Shown here piece after piece: positions 52,453 through 58,106 of a stretch of DNA of 58,106 nt; position 1 is the stretch's first letter, and each line of letters begins with the position of its first letter. Made by a program: the position numbers and the translations under genes. Below the pieces are notes generated by a model. That model ran no database searches, was not told the DNA's origin, and saw only the letters and a program-made list of their open reading frames with translations. This stretch comes from Bacteroidota bacterium. Lineage in GTDB: Bacteria > Bacteroidota > Bacteroidia > Palsa-965. The stretch is taken from NCBI GenBank assembly GCA_006218065.1, contig VBWE01000017.1, positions 1 to 58,106 on the forward strand, given 5' to 3'.

Positions 52453-53874
52453 TCAGTGTGAAATAGTACGTTGATTTTTTTCTTCGGCAGGTTCTTCTCC
52501 TTTTTTTCCTGCGCGGTAGCCGTAAATGCCGAAAAAGAAAAGGTATGCATAACAAATCACGGCCAGTAAAATACTTTTATGCAAACCCACCGCTTCCATA
52601 TCGGCCAGGCTTCCCACAGCCAGCGGCACAAGCGCTCCGCCCACGATCATCATCACCAGCAGCGAACTGCCCTGGCTGGAATATTTCCCGAGACCGGCGA
52701 TCGACAAAGTAAAAATATTGGACCACATGATGGAATTGAACAGGCCGACAGCCAGCAAAGTCCAGACAGCGGAAAATCCGTTCATAAATGCCGAAGCGAA
52801 TACCAGCGCGATAACCACGAGAGAAAAAAGCGCCAAAGCCAGCGCCGGTTTTCCGCGGGCAATGATAAGACCGGCAAAATTAATGACGATGAAAACGCCA
52901 TACGGCCATACTTCCCCGAGCGCAGGACCGCCTGTTCTCCAGATGAGGAAAAAAATCAGCGCGAATGAAAGCAGGCCGAGGCCGAGCATCAGCCCATACT
53001 GCTGCAGTTTATTTTTCATCCCGTTCAGCGCGATCGCTCCCATGAAACGCCCGATCATGGCTCCTCCCCAATAATAGGACAGGTAATGATCGGCCATTTC
53101 TTTTTTCAGCCCGGCGGTTTCGGGAAGGCTGAGGTAATTTATAATCACGCTGCCGAGCGCAACTTCACCGCCCACGTACATAAAAATCGCCAGCATGCCG
53201 TAACGCAGGTGCGGAAAACGCAGCGCGGCAGCATTGCGCTCGATCGTTTCCGGCGAAGTGAACGAAGGCAGCGGAGTAAGTTTAATAACCACCGCGAGCA
53301 GCCAGAAACCCGCTGCCAGCCCGAGATACGGAATTTTTACCGCATCCGCGCCCGAAGCCGTATTCGTAAAAATCAGGTAACCGCCCACCAGCGGCGCCAG
53401 TGTGGTCCCGAGCGAATTGAAAGCCTGCGAGAGATTCAGCCGTGAAGAAGCTGTGCGCGCTTCGCCGAGAATGGCCACGTAGGGATTTGCGGCAATCTGC
53501 AGGATCGTAATGCCCGAAGCCAGGATAAATAAAGCGAGCAGGAAACACCAGTATGCCCTGATCTCCGCCGCGACGAAAAACATGCTGCATCCTGCGCCCG
53601 CAATTACAAGCGCCAGCAGGATCCCGTTTTTGTACCCGATCCGCTGGATGGGATCGCCGCTGATGATGGAGAGCGCAAAATAAATAACCGAGATCACGAA
53701 GTACGCGCCGAAGAAACAAAACTGCACCAGCATGGATTGCGCATAGTTGAGCGAAAAAACTTCTTTCAGGTGCGGGATCAGGATATCGTTCAGCACCGTG
53801 ATGAATCCCCACATAAAGAACAACGCAGTCACGACGATGAAAGCGAACCTGTAACCCGGTTTTTGCTCCTGCAT
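52453..53874 (-). CDS. Sugar MFS transporter (FucP/GluP-like)
   Basis: A 473-residue major facilitator protein with about 12 helices. The N-terminus FIVVTALFFMWGFITVLNDI, LIPHLKEVFSLNYAQSMLVQ and FFGAYFVISVIYF is typical of the fucose/glucose/galactose:proton symporters. LASGITILQIAANPYVAILG and SRLNLSQAFNSLGTTLAPLV are further family motifs. It imports a monosaccharide across the inner membrane. It lies between the glycosylasparaginase (1 base gap) and the ROK kinase (3 base gap), so uptake and phosphorylation are coupled. The exact sugar is not determined; a mannose or GlcNAc released from N-glycans fits the operon. Confidence 0.9.
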   Translation of the reverse strand: MQEQKPGYRFAFIVVTALFFMWGFITVLNDILIPHLKEVFSLNYAQSMLVQFCFFGAYFVISVIYFALSIISGDPIQRIGYKNGILLALVIAGAGCSMFFVAAEIRAYWCFLLALFILASGITILQIAANPYVAILGEARTASSRLNLSQAFNSLGTTLAPLVGGYLIFTNTASGADAVKIPYLGLAAGFWLLAVVIKLTPLPSFTSPETIERNAAALRFPHLRYGMLAIFMYVGGEVALGSVIINYLSLPETAGLKKEMADHYLSYYWGGAMIGRFMGAIALNGMKNKLQQYGLMLGLGLLSFALIFFLIWRTGGPALGEVWPYGVFIVINFAGLIIARGKPALALALFSLVVIALVFASAFMNGFSAVWTLLAVGLFNSIMWSNIFTLSIAGLGKYSSQGSSLLVMMIVGGALVPLAVGSLADMEAVGLHKSILLAVICYAYLFFFGIYGYRAGKKGEEPAEEKNQRTISH

Positions 53875-53875
53875 A

Positions 53876-54889
53876 CTACTTGCCTTCCTTATTATAATAA
53901 TCCGAATCGATCATGCGGTTGTTTCCGCCCTGGTGCAAAGCGTAATTGAATCCTTTGTGAATGGCGTATCCGCCATGCTCTCCCGCAGGCGTGATGGCGA
54001 GAATACCGACCTGGAAATCTTTGAAGTTGGCATGTTTTTTTACAATGCGGGCGATCGCTTCTTCACAGGCTTCCTGCGGCGTTGCTCCGCGACGCATGCA
54101 TTCCACCGCAAGAAACGAAGCCAGTGTGCGCAACACCGATTCGCCGAGCCCCGTGCAGGTAGCCGCACCGAATTCGTTGTCCACGAAAAGCCCCGCCCCG
54201 ATAATCGGCGAATCGCCCACGCGTCCGTGCATTTTCCAGCTCAGGCCGCTGGTGGTACAGGCTCCGCTGACATTCCCCCTTTTATCGATAGCCAGCAAAC
54301 CGATGGTATCGTGATTTTCAATATTGATCACCGGTTTGTAATTTTTTTCTTTCATCCACTCCTGCCAGGCTTTGCGCGTGGTGTCGGTGAGCGTATTTTT
54401 TTGTTTGACGAAGCCTTCCTGCTTTGCAAAAAGTTCGGCCCCCGCGCCCACCAGCAACGCGTGTGGTGTTTTGTCCATCACGCGCCGTGCCAGTGAAATC
54501 GGGTGTTCAATGCCCTGGACAAAAGCCACCGAGCCCGCCATGCCACGCTCATCCATGATCGAGGCATCCAGTGTAACGATTCCTTCGCGGTCGGGAAAAC
54601 CGCCGAGCCCGACGCTCGTATTCGTCTTGTCCGATTCGGTAACCATCACGCCCTGCTCCACCGCATCCAGCGCACGCCCGCCGGCATCGATTACTTTCCA
54701 GGCGCCTTCGTTGGCGGCCAGCCCGTGCTTCCAGGTGGAGATAACCAGCGGTTTGCCCGCAACACTATTCGGATTCGTTTTTCCTTTTTTCTTTTTCTTC
54801 CCGCCTTCGCCGGCGAAAACGGAAATTCCAAGCGAGGAAAACGCGGCGAACAGCGCGCTGTTTTTCAGAAACTTTCTACGATCAGTCAT
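53876..54889 (-). CDS. Glycosylasparaginase (N4-(beta-N-acetylglucosaminyl)-L-asparaginase)
   Basis: 338 residues from ATG 54887-54889; longer readings would start inside the upstream hairpin repeat. The N-terminus MTDRRKFLKNSALFAAFSSL is a twin-arginine-type export signal. The Ntn-hydrolase is made as a precursor that cleaves itself before the nucleophile Thr195 in ENHDTIGLLAID, as in known aspartylglucosaminidases. SGACTTSGLSWKMHGRVGDS and GLFVDNEFGAATCTGLGE are the substrate-site segments. It hydrolyses the GlcNAc-Asn link left after glycoprotein breakdown. The operon neighbours (GH92 mannosidase upstream, sugar transporter and kinase downstream) fit that use. A lysine-rich stretch (GGKKKKKGK, residues 29-37) follows the signal. 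Confidence 0.92.
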   Translation of the reverse strand: MTDRRKFLKNSALFAAFSSLGISVFAGEGGKKKKKGKTNPNSVAGKPLVISTWKHGLAANEGAWKVIDAGGRALDAVEQGVMVTESDKTNTSVGLGGFPDREGIVTLDASIMDERGMAGSVAFVQGIEHPISLARRVMDKTPHALLVGAGAELFAKQEGFVKQKNTLTDTTRKAWQEWMKEKNYKPVINIENHDTIGLLAIDKRGNVSGACTTSGLSWKMHGRVGDSPIIGAGLFVDNEFGAATCTGLGESVLRTLASFLAVECMRRGATPQEACEEAIARIVKKHANFKDFQVGILAITPAGEHGGYAIHKGFNYALHQGGNNRMIDSDYYNKEGK

Positions 54890-54910
54890 CTCTTTATTGT
54901 TTAAAAAAAG

Positions 54911-55000
54911 CAATCGGGCGAAGTGCGAATGCCGAATGGCGAATGAACCCGTGCGGCTGCATGTGTGAATTCGGCATTCGCACTTCGGCATTCGGCATTT
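54911..55000. repeat. Heptad-word hairpin element, copy E, inside the glycan operon
   Basis: Words GAAGTGC, GAATGCC, GAATGGC, GAATGAA run from 54920 to 54947, with complementary words to 55000. GAAGTGCGAATGCCG (54920-54934) pairs perfectly with CGGCATTCGCACTTC (54972-54986). It separates GH92 from the glycosylasparaginase and may stabilise or divide the transcript. Confidence 0.75.
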
Positions 55001-55024
55001 ATTTTACATACTTCCCCGGTAACG

Positions 55025-57982
55025 TTACTCTATTAAAATTTCATCAGCAAAAATCCACGCTTTTTCTCCTGCGGCTTTATGGCCGGGCGGACATTTACCG
55101 TTGTTCCGCGCAATCACTTTCACGTAACGCGCTTTCACGTTTGTTTTCAAAGTGAAGTCCTTCAGCAAAGTTCCTGTTTTTGTCGCCGGGATATCGTTCT
55201 TCACTTTACCGATGCTTTTGAATGCTTTTCCGTCCGACGAAATAAAATACTCCACTTCCACCGGCATAAAGATCCAGGAATTTTCATCCTGCAGGAAACC
55301 GGTTTTCACCGATCTGATTTCCTGTTCCGAAGACAGGTCGATCACCGCATCCAGGTTTACTTCCTGGTAGCCCTGCCAGGAACCTGTCCTGAAATTTTCC
55401 GGGCCGCGGATAAAATCGATCAGCGCTTTTTCGCCGCCCGCTGCGTACTGCGGAGCAAAGCCCGTGTTCAGTTTAATGTTCCGGTTCTTCGGCGATCTGT
55501 AAAAAATAAAAACAGCCGTGTCGCTGGTTTCATACCTTCCCCGGGCCCAGGCTTTGATCTTCGACGTCCGTTCAATACGGAACGCGCTGCGATATTGCTC
55601 TGCAGGTCCGTCATTTACGGAGTAGGAAATTCCACCGGGATTTAAAAAATAAAATTCAACATACATCTCCTCTTCAAACGTGCGCGCACTGTTCAGCACG
55701 CGCGGCACCGGGAGTATGCGGTCCTCGCCCGGAACGGCAGGTACTGCAGACATCGGCAAATTTCCGCGTTCCGTCTTTTCTCCCAGGTCGAAATGCAATG
55801 TGCCGCCCTTCATCAGTTCGCTGTGGTTGATGAAGTTTTCATTATACGTCTTTCCGTTCAGCTTCACGTCCTCGATAAGAAAGCGGTCCTCTTCACGATC
55901 AGACGTGATGATAAACTGTTTTCCGTTCTCGAGATTGATCTTCACTTCAGTGAACAGCGGCGTACCGAAAGCGTACTGTTCCGTTCCGGGCGTCACCGGG
56001 TAAAAACCCATTGCACTCAGCACGAACCAGGCCGACATCTGCCCGCAGTCTTCGTTTCCGCAAAGTCCGTCGGGCGTGTCTTTATAAAGCGTCGTCAGGA
56101 TTTCATTCACTTTATACTGCGTGGAAACCGGGGCGTCACAATAGTTGTAGAGATACGCCATGTGGTGACTTGGTTCATTTCCATGCGCATACTGACCGAT
56201 AAGACCCGTTATATCGGCTTGTTCCCGGCCGGAAGTTTTTGACGACGCGGAAAAAAGTTTGTCCAGGTGCTCTTTGAACTTTTCTTTTCCGCCCATCCGT
56301 TCCGTCAATCCGCCGATATCGTGCGGCACGGCAAGGCTGTACTGCCAGGCATTGGCTTCCGTAAAATGAAAATTCACTTCTTCCGGCGCAAATGGTTCCA
56401 CGAAAGCATTGTTGAGCCGCGCACGCATGAAACCGCTTTGCGGATCGAACAGGTTTTCCCAGGCCTGCGCGCGTTTGATGTACTTCGCGTATTCTTCCTT
56501 CAGTTTCAGTTTTTTCGCCACCTGTGCAATGCACCAGTCATCATATGCATACTCCAGCGTTTTCGAAACGGATTCCGCTTCGCCTTCGGCAGGAATATAA
56601 CCGCAGCTCTTGTACGATTTCAAACCGAAATGATCGCGCATGGCGCTGCCTGCCATGGCCTGGTATGCTTTGATCGTATCGTAATCCTTGATTCCTTTTA
56701 TATACGCGTCGGCGATTACAGGCACGGCATGATAGCCGATCATACATTCCGTTTCGCAGGCCGAAAGTTCCCAGACCGGTAATCGCCCGCCCTGTTCCCA
56801 CTGCCGGATAAACGTGCGGATGAAATCGTTCGTACGTTTTTGCTGCACGATGGTAAACAAAGGATGCAGCCCGCGATACGTATCCCAGAGTGAAAAAACC
56901 GTGTGCTGCGCAGACGAAGTATCGATATGATCGAGACTGTCGCGGCCGCGGTAACCGCCGTTTACATCGCTGTACACATTCGGCGCGATGAAGCAATGGT
57001 AAAGCGCGGTGTAAAAAGTACGCTGCTGTTCTTTCGTTCCGCCTTTCACTTCGATTCGGGAGAGTTCGTTGTTCCAGTCGCGTTTTACCTTGTCGCGGAT
57101 CCCGTCAAAATTCCAGCCGGGGATTTCGGCTTTCATATTGTTTTCCGCGCTGAACATACTCACCGGCGAAACAGCGACTTTCACCAGTACGTTTTTCGAA
57201 TCGAATTTCAGCGCAGCGCGCAGATGCTTGCCTTTTACAAGTCCGCCGGCTTTCACTTCCCTGCCCGCTTCGTAAATATGCGCGCGAAACGGAACGGAAA
57301 ACCGGGCGTAATAAAACAACCGCTGGTTCGTAGCCCATGCTTTGGAAAAACGGTAGCCGCGGATGGTAGAATCATCTACGATTTCAATTTCACTGTCCAG
57401 CACTTCATCCCGGTGCTCGAGGTTGAACTCGATCGCAGGATCATCCGCAGAAAAAGTGTACCGGTGAAAACCCACGCGCGGGCTGCAGGTGAGTTCTGCT
57501 TTTGCCTGCGGCAACTTCACGGTATAATAGCCTGGGGAAGCCTGTTCGTCGCTGTGCTGAAATTTTGTTTTTGTCACGTATGCTTCTGCCGCAGCTTTCG
57601 GGCAGGCTTTGCGCGAATAAGGCATAAGCAGAATATCGCCGTAATCGCTGCAGCCCGTTCCGCTCAGGTGCGTATGCGAAAAACCGAAAAGTATGCTGTC
57701 GGAATAATGATAGCCGGAACAACCGTCCCAGCTCCCGTCGTTGCGCGTATCCGGGCTGAGCTGCACCATCCCGAAAGGAGCCGTTGCGCCCGGAAACGTG
57801 TGCCCGTGTCCGCCGGTACCGATGAACGGATCGACAAACTGTGTATAGTCCGCAGCGCCCATAGCCGGCGGATTCCAGGGAAAAACCGAACGGACCGGCG
57901 CTTCCGGGGCCTGCGCGCAGGTAATCAGCAAAGCAGCGGCCGGCAGCAGGATGACTTTTGAAAAACGGAGATTCTGTTTCAC
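55025..57982 (-). CDS. GH92 family alpha-mannosidase lipoprotein with C-terminal F5/8-type domain
   Basis: I take GTG 57980-57982 as start (the TTG three codons earlier is less likely). Residues 1-22 are a lipoprotein-like signal ending LLITC-AQ. The GH92 catalytic body (about 40-730) shows YTQFVDPFIGTGGHGHTFPG, FGMVQLSPDTRNDGSWDGCS, FSHTHLSGTGCSDYGDI, GSAMRDHFGLKSYKSCGYIP, and the acid/calcium motif GNEDCGQMSAWFVLSAMGFY. Residues about 765-840 form a chitobiase C-like beta domain. The last 120 residues (VNLDAVIDLSSEQEIRSVKT, EYFISSDGKAFKSIGK, ARYVKVIARNNG) are an F5/8 type C (CBM32-like) domain. GH92 enzymes remove alpha-mannose from N-glycans. It heads the glycan operon. Confidence 0.93.
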   Translation of the reverse strand: MKQNLRFSKVILLPAAALLITCAQAPEAPVRSVFPWNPPAMGAADYTQFVDPFIGTGGHGHTFPGATAPFGMVQLSPDTRNDGSWDGCSGYHYSDSILFGFSHTHLSGTGCSDYGDILLMPYSRKACPKAAAEAYVTKTKFQHSDEQASPGYYTVKLPQAKAELTCSPRVGFHRYTFSADDPAIEFNLEHRDEVLDSEIEIVDDSTIRGYRFSKAWATNQRLFYYARFSVPFRAHIYEAGREVKAGGLVKGKHLRAALKFDSKNVLVKVAVSPVSMFSAENNMKAEIPGWNFDGIRDKVKRDWNNELSRIEVKGGTKEQQRTFYTALYHCFIAPNVYSDVNGGYRGRDSLDHIDTSSAQHTVFSLWDTYRGLHPLFTIVQQKRTNDFIRTFIRQWEQGGRLPVWELSACETECMIGYHAVPVIADAYIKGIKDYDTIKAYQAMAGSAMRDHFGLKSYKSCGYIPAEGEAESVSKTLEYAYDDWCIAQVAKKLKLKEEYAKYIKRAQAWENLFDPQSGFMRARLNNAFVEPFAPEEVNFHFTEANAWQYSLAVPHDIGGLTERMGGKEKFKEHLDKLFSASSKTSGREQADITGLIGQYAHGNEPSHHMAYLYNYCDAPVSTQYKVNEILTTLYKDTPDGLCGNEDCGQMSAWFVLSAMGFYPVTPGTEQYAFGTPLFTEVKINLENGKQFIITSDREEDRFLIEDVKLNGKTYNENFINHSELMKGGTLHFDLGEKTERGNLPMSAVPAVPGEDRILPVPRVLNSARTFEEEMYVEFYFLNPGGISYSVNDGPAEQYRSAFRIERTSKIKAWARGRYETSDTAVFIFYRSPKNRNIKLNTGFAPQYAAGGEKALIDFIRGPENFRTGSWQGYQEVNLDAVIDLSSEQEIRSVKTGFLQDENSWIFMPVEVEYFISSDGKAFKSIGKVKNDIPATKTGTLLKDFTLKTNVKARYVKVIARNNGKCPPGHKAAGEKAWIFADEILIE

Positions 57983-58044
57983 TGTGTGCAAAATACTAAT
58001 TCGGCGGGGAATTACGAAAGGGTTAGTTAAAACGATTTAGGTAG

Positions 58045-58084
58045 TCCGGGGACTCACCCCCCGGCCCCCTCTCTCCGGGTGAGT
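58045..58084. repeat. GC-rich palindromic repeat at the window edge
   Basis: ACTCACCC (58052-58059) pairs with GGGTGAGT (58077-58084) around a C/T-rich loop (CCGGCCCCCTCTCTCC). It lies upstream of the GH92 gene. It resembles a common intergenic palindrome type and is not built from heptads. The remaining 22 bases of the window show nothing further. Confidence 0.5.
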
Positions 58085-58106
58085 TTCGTCTCTTTTCCAA
58101 AATGCT

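Overview
The window reads as chromosomal DNA of a Bacteroidota bacterium (Chitinophagales/Saprospirales-like is my guess). The evidence is six proteins with type IX secretion (T9SS) C-terminal sorting signals, many promoters with the Bacteroidota -7 element TAnnTTTG, a CcoNO-type cbb3 oxidase locus, propeller-type LytS/LytR regulators, and an N-glycan-foraging operon.

Layout. 1-5554: two FDPGPG/SBBP-repeat surface proteins flank an unrecognised 497-aa protein. 5657-6370: an AT-rich remnant of a modification/restriction locus, in which the C-terminus of a cytosine methyltransferase is fused to the C-terminus of McrC. 6371-13255: an integrative element abutting the initiator tRNA gene. It holds a 5'-truncated operon (membrane protein, tail-anchored GH73 glucosaminidase, LPD1-type zincin), a 640-base control region with a helically phased TGTC array, a MerR-like regulator with two matching operator/promoters, and a large serine recombinase whose last codons lie inside the tRNA gene. 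13492-20945: T9SS/BNR surface proteins (the first frameshifted) and an S74-like tail-fibre-type protein. 21010-24720: a LytTR regulator/sensor kinase pair. 24833-25882: a SecD-like lipoprotein. 26120-29428: a large T9SS protein.

29551-40090 is the respiratory region: ccoI, then ccoS-ccoNO-ccoQ-ccoP-ccoG-ccoH and a TauE/SafE protein, then hemN. FNR/CRP-type palindromes sit at identical distances from the -7 elements of ccoI and ccoS, so copper delivery, oxidase and assembly factors are probably co-induced when oxygen falls. 40189-46225: a GH25 lysozyme and two further T9SS proteins, one with SprB-like repeats. 46277-49973: a second LytTR/kinase pair, paralogous to the first. 50094-51380: DUF72 and DUF1801 proteins. 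51508-57982 (minus): GH92 mannosidase, glycosylasparaginase, sugar MFS transporter and ROK kinase, a plausible N-glycoprotein breakdown pathway.

Two sequence-level patterns are not explained by the genes. One is the 10.4-bp-phased TGTC array at 10000-10190. The other is a set of five intergenic hairpins, each built from tandem 7-nt words that differ from locus to locus (25908, 38633, 40917, 51388, 54911). All functional assignments come from motif recognition by eye; no database search was run.
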